Assembly: GCA_016176285.1 (NCBI GenBank)
Contig: JACOXM010000004.1
Coordinates: 1 to 55,105, forward strand
Reading direction: 5' to 3'
Source of the DNA: Candidatus Giovannonibacteria bacterium
GTDB taxonomy: Bacteria; Patescibacteriota; Minisyncoccia; JACPKW01; UBA11713
DNA: 55,105 nt
In this document: positions 48,603-55,105 of the stretch, piece by piece
How the letters are laid out: each line of letters begins with the position of its first letter
How positions within the stretch are numbered: the first letter of the stretch is position 1
Notes under the pieces: generated by a model
The model's input: the letters and a program-made list of their open reading frames with translations, nothing else
The model's database searches: none
Told to the model about the DNA's origin: nothing
Position numbers and translations under genes: made by a program

Positions 48603-49637
48603 TTATATATTTCTAATTCCCATAAATATTTCTTTTGAATTCGACGGATTAACAAGCATAACCGAAATAATCCCCCCGGCCGATGCCTGGACATTCTTCC
48701 AAGTCTCGCCGCCATCCCTTGAGATATAAATTTGGTTCTGCGCCGCCACATACAACTGCGAAGGGTCGGACTCGTCAATCGCGAGAGAAGTTACGGGCAA
48801 AGTTTCCTTGGGCGCAATGAGTTTAAGCTGCTCCCAGCTTTCTCCCCCGTCTACGGATCTCAATAATCCGTGTTTTGAGGTGTGATATAGAAGCTGTGTT
48901 TTTGGATCAAGAAAAATTAAAGAGCTGGTTTGCGACCCGGGGAAATCTCTCAAAGATTGGGTCAAATCCTTCCATGTTTCCCCTCCATCTTCGCTTGAAT
49001 ACAAAGAGCCTTGCGGATCAAGGACCCATACCTGATTATCGTGCACGGGGTTAAAAGTCATTGAGGTAAGGCCCTTTTGAAATCTTGATTTCACGCGCCA
49101 AGTCTCCCCGTTATTTTGTGATTCGTAAAAACCGCCATCCGATCCAATTATTCGCAAATGTCCCTGCCGAGTTTTATAACCTTTCAGAAAAGCAAAAAGT
49201 TCGAGCGGAGTAAACATCAACTCCGTCCGGTTTCCATCCCTATATCTAATAACCCTTCCTCGATTATTGAAAAGCACCAATGAAACAAACTCCCCGCCGG
49301 TAGCCGGGGTTACAAGATCGAAAATTTGCGAGGCTTCCCCAACCCCTCCCGGATACTGCGAAAATTCATCGCCGGAGACATTTCCCCTCCACATTCCCCT
49401 CCGGCGGGTTCCTATCAAAAGATTTTTCCGATCACCTGAATCAAAATTAATGTTTAAAATCTCTCCCCCCTGAAATTTATCAATCGGTTTCCACGTTAAA
49501 CCTCCATCATCACTCTTAAACAAAGTAGCCGCGCCAACTTTTGTCTCTCCTCCTCCCGGCTTTAAAAAAACGGGAACAATTGCCAAAATTACAATTATAG
49601 CGATAACTATTGCTCCTATGACGCCCGCGACTTTCAT
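48603..49637 (-). CDS. Ycf48/sortilin-like beta-propeller membrane protein
   Basis: The 344-residue protein has an N-terminal signal anchor (about 4-26) and then a beta-propeller with five Asp-box repeats of the SxDGGxTW type: KSDDGGLTWKP, SQNNGETWRV, SSEDGGETWKDL, RSVDGGESWEQL and SRDGGETWKNV. Related folds include Ycf48 and BNR/sialidase-like domains. It should face outward and bind a protein or glycan. Why it lies between holB and frr is unclear. No enzyme residues are seen. Confidence 0.82.
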   Translation of the reverse strand: MKVAGVIGAIVIAIIVILAIVPVFLKPGGGETKVGAATLFKSDDGGLTWKPIDKFQGGEILNINFDSGDRKNLLIGTRRRGMWRGNVSGDEFSQYPGGVGEASQIFDLVTPATGGEFVSLVLFNNRGRVIRYRDGNRTELMFTPLELFAFLKGYKTRQGHLRIIGSDGGFYESQNNGETWRVKSRFQKGLTSMTFNPVHDNQVWVLDPQGSLYSSEDGGETWKDLTQSLRDFPGSQTSSLIFLDPKTQLLYHTSKHGLLRSVDGGESWEQLKLIAPKETLPVTSLAIDESDPSQLYVAAQNQIYISRDGGETWKNVQASAGGIISVMLVNPSNSKEIFMGIRNI

Positions 49638-50293
49638 GCTTCAAAATAACACTTAGCCATGAATAAGTGCTCGAAAATCATTTTTAAAGAGTAGGTTTTT
49701 TCATAAAATCTTTTTTTTGACGCCATCAATTCTTCCAAAAATTCGGCGGATAGTTTCGCGTTATTCCCGGAGCGGATTTTATTGTCCGCCCAAATTTCAA
49801 TTTCCCTGAAAAGTTTTTCCGCATCATCCCTGGTTTGGGGAATTGAATCTTTTGAAAATACCAATTTCGAGCCAGCCTCCGGAGCCGCGTTCGTTCTGTT
49901 AAAAATAGTCAGTCTTGATAGAAGCGGCGCGGAAAGTGAAAATTCCGGAACGCCCGAAAGTATAAAATAAGTATCCGAATAAGGTTCCTCTATAGTTTTT
50001 AAGAGCGTTGACTGGGCATCTTCCGCTATATAACCGCTTTTTACAAGAAATATTTTCGGCCCTGATAGGCTTTTCTGATTAGCGACCCTGTGAATTTCCC
50101 TCGCATCCTCGATCTTCAAGAAATCATTTTCGTATTTTCTTAGATCGAGTGAATTTTCTGCGTGCCCGCGAAGAATATGGCGGATTAAGAGATTTTCCAG
50201 GTCATATGTCTCTCCGGCTAATAAAAAAGCCTGGGAATTCGCGCTTGAAAAAAAATTTTTAAAAAATTTATTTATGTCTCCGCTAATTATCAT
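49634..50293 (-). CDS. holB: DNA polymerase III delta-prime-like protein (short)
   Basis: The 219-residue protein has no Walker A. Its clamp-loader-like core includes LSGPKIFLVKSGYIAEDAQSTLLKTIEEP and TYFILSGVPEFSLSAPLLSR (about 75-128), with the SR motif used to trigger ATP hydrolysis in neighbours. The C-terminal collar domain is short or missing compared with ~330-residue delta-prime. It lies 4 bp overlapped with the Ycf48-like gene and with mreB2. Assignment as delta-prime is likely. Confidence 0.75.
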   Translation of the reverse strand: MIISGDINKFFKNFFSSANSQAFLLAGETYDLENLLIRHILRGHAENSLDLRKYENDFLKIEDAREIHRVANQKSLSGPKIFLVKSGYIAEDAQSTLLKTIEEPYSDTYFILSGVPEFSLSAPLLSRLTIFNRTNAAPEAGSKLVFSKDSIPQTRDDAEKLFREIEIWADNKIRSGNNAKLSAEFLEELMASKKRFYEKTYSLKMIFEHLFMAKCYFEA

Positions 50294-51303
50294 CTTTTCG
50301 CGATGACGCTTTTTTTATAAACTTCCAAATGCTCGAGAGCGATTCCCGTTCCCTTAGCTACGCACAAGAGGGGCTCATCGGCAATTTTAGCTTTAACGCC
50401 AGTTGATCTATAAACAAGCTGATCCAGGTTTCTTAAAAGCGAGGATCCCCCCGTCAAAACTATTCCCTGATCAATAATGTCCGAGGCAAGCTCCGGAGGC
50501 GTCTCCTGTAAAACGCTCTTTATAGTTTTCATTATTTCCTTAAGCTCCCCGTCAATAGCTTTCACGATCTCATTTGTTCCGATTTTTGCCGCCCTCGGTA
50601 AACCCGTTAAAAAGTCCCGCCCTTTTATTTCGTAAACTTCTTCCTTTTCAACGGCTATCGCGGAACCGATCGCAATTTTTATTTCTTCTGCCGTTCTTTC
50701 ACCAACAGCAAGGTTAAAAGTTTTTTTAATATAACTTGCAATTGCCTGGTCAATTTTATTCCCAGCTACTTTAAATGAAGAAGACGCGACAATTCCTCCG
50801 AGAGAAATTACCGCGGCGTCGGTTGTGCCGCCGCCAATATCCACCACCATATGCCCAGTTGCTTCATATATAGGTATCCCCGCGCCAATTGCCGCCAATA
50901 TGGGCTCCTTCATTACATAAGCGGCCCTCGCACCCGCTTTCATTGAAGCTTCCACCACTGAACGCCTTTCGGTCGAAGTGACACCGGCCGGAACCGAAAC
51001 CATAACCTCCGGCTTGAAAAGATTCCACCGCCCAAGCGCTTTATTAAGAAAATATCTTATCATCGCTTCGGTCACGCGATAATCCGCAATCACGCCGTCT
51101 TTCATCGGCCTGTATACCATTATATTATCGGGAGTTTTTCCTACCATCGCCTTGGCTCCATCCCCCACCGCCAGGATTCTGTTATCCGGAACGGAAACGG
51201 CTACCACCGAGGGCTCATTCAAAACAACGCCTTCGTTCGGCACAAAAACAAGCATATTTGCGGTTCCCAAGTCTATTCCAAGTTTTTTGATAAAAAATGC
51301 CAT
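50290..51303 (-). CDS. mreB: Second MreB-like actin homolog
   Basis: The 337-residue protein shares the phosphate motifs LGIDLGTANMLVFVP and HMVVDIGGGTTDAAVISLGG with the other MreB but is clearly diverged elsewhere. It is not followed by mreC. It sits between murA (2 bp gap) and holB (4 bp overlap). Paralogs of this kind (Mbl/MreBH) exist in Bacillus. A separate role in wall growth is inferred. Confidence 0.93.
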   Translation of the reverse strand: MAFFIKKLGIDLGTANMLVFVPNEGVVLNEPSVVAVSVPDNRILAVGDGAKAMVGKTPDNIMVYRPMKDGVIADYRVTEAMIRYFLNKALGRWNLFKPEVMVSVPAGVTSTERRSVVEASMKAGARAAYVMKEPILAAIGAGIPIYEATGHMVVDIGGGTTDAAVISLGGIVASSSFKVAGNKIDQAIASYIKKTFNLAVGERTAEEIKIAIGSAIAVEKEEVYEIKGRDFLTGLPRAAKIGTNEIVKAIDGELKEIMKTIKSVLQETPPELASDIIDQGIVLTGGSSLLRNLDQLVYRSTGVKAKIADEPLLCVAKGTGIALEHLEVYKKSVIAKR

Positions 51304-51305
51304 GG

Positions 51306-52568
51306 CTATATCCTTTTTATATCGGCGCCTAGATTTTGCAAGCGCTCCTCAATTTTCTCATAACCCCTGTCTATTTGATATACATTTTTTATTGTGGATT
51401 CCCCCTTCGCAATTAATGCCGCGATTACGAACGCCAAACCCGCGCGAAGGTCCGGGCTTTCAATCTCACGCCCATGAAGTGGCGAAGGGCCATGAACTAA
51501 TACCCTATGCGGGTCAAGCGTAGTGATTTTCGCCCCCATGCGGCTTAATTCATCCGCGTAATTCAGTCTGCCGTCAAATACCGTTTCAAAAATCATACTC
51601 TCTCCTTTCGCTTGCGTCATTAAAACCGTAAAAGGAGCCTGAACATCCGTTACAAATCCGGGATATTCTCTGGTCTTTATGTCACAACTGGTAAGAATTT
51701 TCGGCTTCGAAATAGAAACACTATTTTTTTCGATTTTTACTTCCGCTCCCGCATGTTCCAAGCTCGAAATTACGGCCGTAAGATGAGCCGGCTCGCAGTT
51801 TTTCACTTTAATTTTTTTTCCAAGCGCCGCTCCTAAAATTAAAAAATCCCCCGCCTCAATCCTGTCAGGAATTATTTCAAAAGATCCCTTTGCCCGCAAA
51901 AGTTTTCCTCCCGTGCCATCTATTTCAATTATGGGCGTCCCCGCTCCTTTTATTTTGGCCCCAGACCTGTTTAAAAATTCGGCTAAGCTCGGAATTTCCG
52001 GTTCCATGGCAGCATTTCTTAAAATTGTCTTTCCGTGTGCCAGCACGGCCGTCATCATCAAAGTTTCCGTAGCGGTAACACTAATGTTCCTGAATGTAAT
52101 TTCCGCTCCATGGAGTAGCTTGGTGCTTACCTCATACCCATCTTTGCTTTCACTAATCGCGGCCCCCATCTTTTTCCATCCCTCTAAAAAAATATCTATG
52201 GGGCGTTTTCCGATTACACACCCTCCGGGATGGGGAAAAAATACTTTTTTAGTTCTTGCAAGAAGAGGTCCCGCAAGCACAATCGAGCCCCTAAACCTTT
52301 CCGCTATGCCCTTTTTTAAATCTTTTCCTTCGACACCGCGCGAATCTATTTTAAAACGACTATTCGAAATCTTGGTGACATCCGAACCTATGCCTTCAAG
52401 CAAGTCCATCATACGGAAAACATCTTCGATTGATGGAATATTCTTCACTTCAATCGGAGTCGAGAACAGCAAAGAAGCCGGCATTATTTTGAGCGCAGAA
52501 TTTTTTGCGCCCATGACTTCTATCTCCCCTTCGAGTTTTTTTCCTCCCCTTACCGTAAATTCCGCCAT
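51306..52568 (-). CDS. murA: UDP-GlcNAc 1-carboxyvinyltransferase (MurA)
   Basis: MurA makes the first committed peptidoglycan precursor from UDP-GlcNAc and phosphoenolpyruvate. The 420-residue protein has GAKNSALKIMPASLL (about 20-34) and the catalytic Cys in HPGGCVIGKRPIDIFLEGW (about 113-131), so it is fosfomycin-type Cys rather than the Asp variant. YPGFVTDVQAPFTVLMTQA is near 297-315. It heads the long minus-strand run to lysS and has its own promoter. Confidence 0.96.
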   Translation of the reverse strand: MAEFTVRGGKKLEGEIEVMGAKNSALKIMPASLLFSTPIEVKNIPSIEDVFRMMDLLEGIGSDVTKISNSRFKIDSRGVEGKDLKKGIAERFRGSIVLAGPLLARTKKVFFPHPGGCVIGKRPIDIFLEGWKKMGAAISESKDGYEVSTKLLHGAEITFRNISVTATETLMMTAVLAHGKTILRNAAMEPEIPSLAEFLNRSGAKIKGAGTPIIEIDGTGGKLLRAKGSFEIIPDRIEAGDFLILGAALGKKIKVKNCEPAHLTAVISSLEHAGAEVKIEKNSVSISKPKILTSCDIKTREYPGFVTDVQAPFTVLMTQAKGESMIFETVFDGRLNYADELSRMGAKITTLDPHRVLVHGPSPLHGREIESPDLRAGLAFVIAALIAKGESTIKNVYQIDRGYEKIEERLQNLGADIKRI

Positions 52569-52574
52569 TTATTT

Positions 52575-52603
52575 ACTTTAATTCACTTCCTGCGGAATTT
52601 CAA
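52575..52603 (-). promoter_or_regulatory. Promoter of murA
   Basis: On the minus strand TTGAAA (52598-52603), a 17-base spacer and TAAAGT (52575-52580) stand 6 bases before the murA ATG at 52568. It interlocks with the divergent promoter of the PEGA gene. Confidence 0.65.
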
Positions 52604-52610
52604 TTAATAT
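52582..52610 (+). promoter_or_regulatory. Promoter of the PEGA gene
   Basis: TTCACT (52582-52587), a 17-base spacer and TAATAT (52605-52610) stand 6 bases before the ATG at 52617. The footprint overlaps the murA promoter almost completely. Confidence 0.6.
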
Positions 52611-52616
52611 TTATAA

Positions 52617-53660
52617 ATGCTAACGCAATTCAAAAGAAAGGTGATTCTCTGGATCTCGATCGCTGCTTTTATTGTGCTTATGCCGGTAGTAATGCTATAC
52701 GCGCTCGGATACAGGCTCGACGATACCTGGCAACTGCGCAAAACAGGGGGGATAAACATAACTTCCGATATAACTGGGTCAGAAATATTCCTTAATGGAC
52801 AACTAAAAAAAACTACGAATCTTCTACAAAAAGATGTATTTATTGATAATTTAGCCCCCGGCAAATACGAAATTCAGGTTTTAGCAAATGGATATTTGCC
52901 CTGGGTAAAAAAACTGGAAGTTTTCTCCCAATTAGTTACGGAGGTAAGACCGCTTTTGATTCCTAGCGACTCAAATCTGGAAATTATCCTACGCGGACAA
53001 TTTTCCGAACTTAGGGCTTCTCCTTACGATTCACTAGTTTATTTAAGCGAAGAAAAAGACAACGAAAAGATCCTGCGCTGGTTTTTACCAAAAACCAGGG
53101 AATTTTTATCTGATACGGGCCCTCTTTTGAAATATAAAAAAAGCTTTGAATTGGTAAGATGGCTTCCGGGGGGCGCAGTCTTTAATATAGATGGGAAGGT
53201 CAGGCGCGTTCTATTTAATCTGGGGAAAAGAACCGTCAGCGCCGTACCCATTGGCGACGAATCCCCTCTGAAAAACGGGGAAGAGCTCGCCCAAGTTTTT
53301 GAAAAGAACGACCCTCGCGACGCCGTGCAATTGAAATATTCTCCGTCAGACAAAAATATGGAAGCAACCTGGATCGCCGAAACCATTCGGCCGCACTATT
53401 TTTCGAGCACCACGGAAACTCTTATTCTAAATAAAACTTTTAGAAATTTTGATTTTTTTCCAGAAAGGCGCGACGCCGTCATCGCGGCATATGATAATGG
53501 AGTATGGGCGATTGAAATTGATTCGCGCGGCGGAAGGCTCATTATTCCAATATATAAAGGGAAAAATCCCGATTTTATTCTACTTCCGGACAGCAGAAAT
53601 ATTTATATTCTAGACGACAGAATACTAATTGAAGTTTCTCCCTTCGCCAAAAATAGATAA
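52617..53660 (+). CDS. PEGA-domain membrane-anchored protein
   Basis: The 347-residue protein has an N-terminal anchor (about 9-31) followed by a PEGA domain (about 43-110): GINITSDITGSEIFLNGQLK, DNLAPGKYEIQVLANGYLPW. The rest is beta-rich and propeller-like (about 120-340, WLPGGAVFNIDGKVRRVLFN). PEGA domains are found in surface-layer and envelope proteins. It faces outward and may bind wall or surface structures. Its 3' end overlaps murC on the other strand by 36 bp. Confidence 0.8.
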   Translation: MLTQFKRKVILWISIAAFIVLMPVVMLYALGYRLDDTWQLRKTGGINITSDITGSEIFLNGQLKKTTNLLQKDVFIDNLAPGKYEIQVLANGYLPWVKKLEVFSQLVTEVRPLLIPSDSNLEIILRGQFSELRASPYDSLVYLSEEKDNEKILRWFLPKTREFLSDTGPLLKYKKSFELVRWLPGGAVFNIDGKVRRVLFNLGKRTVSAVPIGDESPLKNGEELAQVFEKNDPRDAVQLKYSPSDKNMEATWIAETIRPHYFSSTTETLILNKTFRNFDFFPERRDAVIAAYDNGVWAIEIDSRGGRLIIPIYKGKNPDFILLPDSRNIYILDDRILIEVSPFAKNR

Positions 53661-54869
53661 TGAAAGAGATTTAGCCTTCTGCCAAATATCCCCGGCTCCC
53701 ATAAATATCAAAATAGTTTTTGTTTTATAATTTTCAGCATTGAATTCCCGAAAATGAGCCGCTCGCGCATGTTGTTTTTTTGCCTCGCCTATCAAATCTT
53801 CAATACTCACCGTTCTGTCTTTCTCGCGCGCGGAAGCATAAATATCAGCGAAATACACTTCGTCCGCATCTTGAAATGCTTTTGCAAACTCTTTCAAAAA
53901 TGTCTTTGTCCTTGTAAAAGTATGAGGCTGGAATATAGCAATTATTTTATGGCTGGGATATTTTTCGGAAATTGCGGCGAGCGTCGCCTGAATTTCAACA
54001 GGGTGATGGGCATAATCATACATTATTATAAGGTCGCCCTCTTCAGGAGAATAATAATCAAGCCTTCGCCCAACCCCTTTAAAATTATTAATGCCGGAAA
54101 TAATAATTTCTTCCTTGAGTCCCAACAACCTTGAAAGCCTGATAGCCAAAAGAGCGTTTTTCCTGTAATGCATGCCTGGGAATATAAAATGCGCCTTCGA
54201 AAATAATTGTTCATCCCCCTCTTTCGGTTCCGTAACAACGAGCGCTTGGGGATTCGCGCGAATCCAATCCGTAAAGGCTTTTTGATAACTTGCAGGATCT
54301 TTAAAATAATCCGGGTGATCGTAATCGAGCGAAGGGATAATAATTCCAACAGGCGTAAAATATTTAAATTTCTCCTGATACTCGTCGCCTTCCACAATAA
54401 AATATTTTCCCTTGCCGGAGCGCACAGAACTTCCCCACGCTTTTACGATATCACCGGTAAGCACACAGGGATCAAGTCCTGCGGTTTCGAAAATCTGGCC
54501 CAATATTGCGGTTGTCGTTGTCTTTCCATGCGTTCCCGTAATGACTATAGTCTCCTTCCCCTTTGCGTATTCACCGACCGCCTCCGCGTAACTTAGTTCT
54601 AAAATATTTAATGCTCGCGCGCGTTCCATTTCCAAATTATCTTTCCACGCAGCCGAATAAATAACTAAATCCAAGTCTTCTGCAATATTCTCAGAAGAAA
54701 ACGGCAATATATTAATTCCGTTTTCCTTTAAAACTTTCTCCGTCGGGAATTCTTCTTCGGTATCCGAACCCGTAATAATCGCTCCTTCGCTTTTCAACAA
54801 AACCGCGAGCCCGGACAACCCAACCCCTTTAATCCCCACGCAATGAATTTTTTTATTTTTCCAATCCAT
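53625..54869 (-). CDS. murC: UDP-N-acetylmuramate--L-alanine ligase (MurC)
   Basis: The 414-residue protein has the N-terminal CVGIKGVGLSGLAVLLKSEG (about 10-29), the P-loop VITGTHGKTTTTAILG (about 107-122), VEGDEYQEKFKYF near 159, YDYAHHPVEIQATL near 285 and a C-terminal ligase domain with IFQPHTFTRTKTFL. It adds the first residue of the stem peptide. It is translated 1 bp after the zinc-ribbon gene upstream, whose AAGGAGGTG end also serves as its ribosome binding site. Confidence 0.96.
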   Translation of the reverse strand: MDWKNKKIHCVGIKGVGLSGLAVLLKSEGAIITGSDTEEEFPTEKVLKENGINILPFSSENIAEDLDLVIYSAAWKDNLEMERARALNILELSYAEAVGEYAKGKETIVITGTHGKTTTTAILGQIFETAGLDPCVLTGDIVKAWGSSVRSGKGKYFIVEGDEYQEKFKYFTPVGIIIPSLDYDHPDYFKDPASYQKAFTDWIRANPQALVVTEPKEGDEQLFSKAHFIFPGMHYRKNALLAIRLSRLLGLKEEIIISGINNFKGVGRRLDYYSPEEGDLIIMYDYAHHPVEIQATLAAISEKYPSHKIIAIFQPHTFTRTKTFLKEFAKAFQDADEVYFADIYASAREKDRTVSIEDLIGEAKKQHARAAHFREFNAENYKTKTILIFMGAGDIWQKAKSLSLSIFGEGRNFN

Positions 54870-54870
54870 A

Positions 54871-55105
54871 CTAAACCACCTCCTTTAAATAGCACTCCTC
54901 ACAATAAACAATCTCGGATCGTTCAGGCGCGTATGAAGTCTCAAACTCGTTAGTACATCTTCCTTCATGATTATGACTTGCAGTATTCTGGTAGATTTTA
55001 TAATCACACATGCATTGTCTATGCCATAGTTTTAAAGGATTCCTCTGCTTGATTCTCTGGTAATGTCTGCAGTTGGGACAGAGTCTTGGTAAGGGGATGT
55101 TTTGT
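54871..55105 (-). CDS. Zinc-ribbon protein, C-terminal part (cut by window edge)
   Basis: The last 77 residues of a minus-strand gene are visible and run off the window end. They read RLCPNCRHYQRIKQRNPLKL at the start and FETSYAPERSEIVYCEECY near the end. Cysteine pairs CPNC, CMC and CEEC plus a further Cys and His residues (NHEGRC) suggest two zinc sites. I recall this Cys-rich ending from CPR proteins of unknown function; that is memory, not a search. Its stop is 1 bp before murC, so the two are co-transcribed. The N-terminal part and start are outside the window. Confidence 0.75.
   Translation of the reverse strand, partial: QNIPLPRLCPNCRHYQRIKQRNPLKLWHRQCMCDYKIYQNTASHNHEGRCTNEFETSYAPERSEIVYCEECYLKEVV

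Noticed and set aside
48602-48778. Long N-terminal extension of ribosome recycling factor
   Set aside because: It is Arg-rich out-of-frame translation of the upstream propeller gene; the standard frr start MAYDF is present at 48601.
1-55105. Alternative genetic code (TGA as Gly, as in some CPR groups)
   Set aside because: TGA ends several conserved genes at the expected length, for example ddl, and is not found inside conserved proteins.

Overview
The window reads as a contiguous piece of a Candidate Phyla Radiation (Patescibacteria) chromosome, most likely a Parcubacterium. This is inferred from gene families, not from a marker phylogeny. The signs are densely packed genes with many overlaps, compact versions of core proteins (a ~410-residue ProRS, a short delta-prime, a gamma-only DnaX), several small proteins of a type I associate with CPR genomes, and the standard genetic code with TGA as stop. 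No rRNA, CRISPR array, insertion sequence, phage gene or plasmid gene is visible.

Layout. 1-4300: ddl, then a redox module: an NqrB/RnfD-like membrane domain fused to a flavin reductase, a frameshifted ApbE flavin transferase, a secreted FMN-binding-domain protein and a secreted cupredoxin. 4300-9450: a LysM membrane protein, tRNA-Ala, a methyltransferase and an EEP phosphatase, an NRAMP-type transporter with a long structured leader, and an ECF sigma factor with a small membrane partner. 9500-17360: serS and an FtsQ-like gene, two GT-C glycosyltransferases, GtrA, dnaX and a GerMN protein. 17300-25500: ABC exporter, winged-helix-like protein, tRNA-Gln, a run of small accessory genes (GIY-YIG, NUDIX, unknowns, YggT), typA and a MerR-like regulator. 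25500-34510: rpmA, rplI, ctpA, a CorA-like protein, an EamA-like transporter, cysS, dnaB, recR, rplU, rmuC and tRNA-Glu. 34530-39310 (minus strand): mraZ-rsmH-ftsL-ftsI-murF, a classic division and wall cluster. 39520-52570 (minus strand): one long run murA-mreB2-holB-Ycf48-like-frr-rseP-proS-mreB-mreC-mreD-mrdA-greA-lysS, closed by a strong terminator. 52600-55105: a PEGA protein, murC and the 3' end of a zinc-ribbon gene cut by the window edge.

How the genes work together. Ddl, MurA, MurC and MurF make cytoplasmic peptidoglycan precursors. MreB (two paralogs), MreC, MreD and PBP2 drive side-wall growth. FtsI, FtsL and FtsQ act at the septum, so the cell builds and divides with real murein. 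The redox module could move electrons from NAD(P)H through a membrane flavoprotein to flavinylated and copper proteins outside the membrane.

A recurring regulatory theme is a sigma70-like promoter whose -10 box lies only 6-9 nt before the start codon, predicting leaderless mRNAs (for example rplU, rpmA, murF, murA, the PEGA gene and the FMN-binding gene). A few small unknown genes have strong Shine-Dalgarno sequences instead. The least explained element is the leader upstream of the NRAMP gene: a good promoter, then tandem hairpins ending in a U-tract just before the gene, which looks like an attenuator or a separate small RNA.
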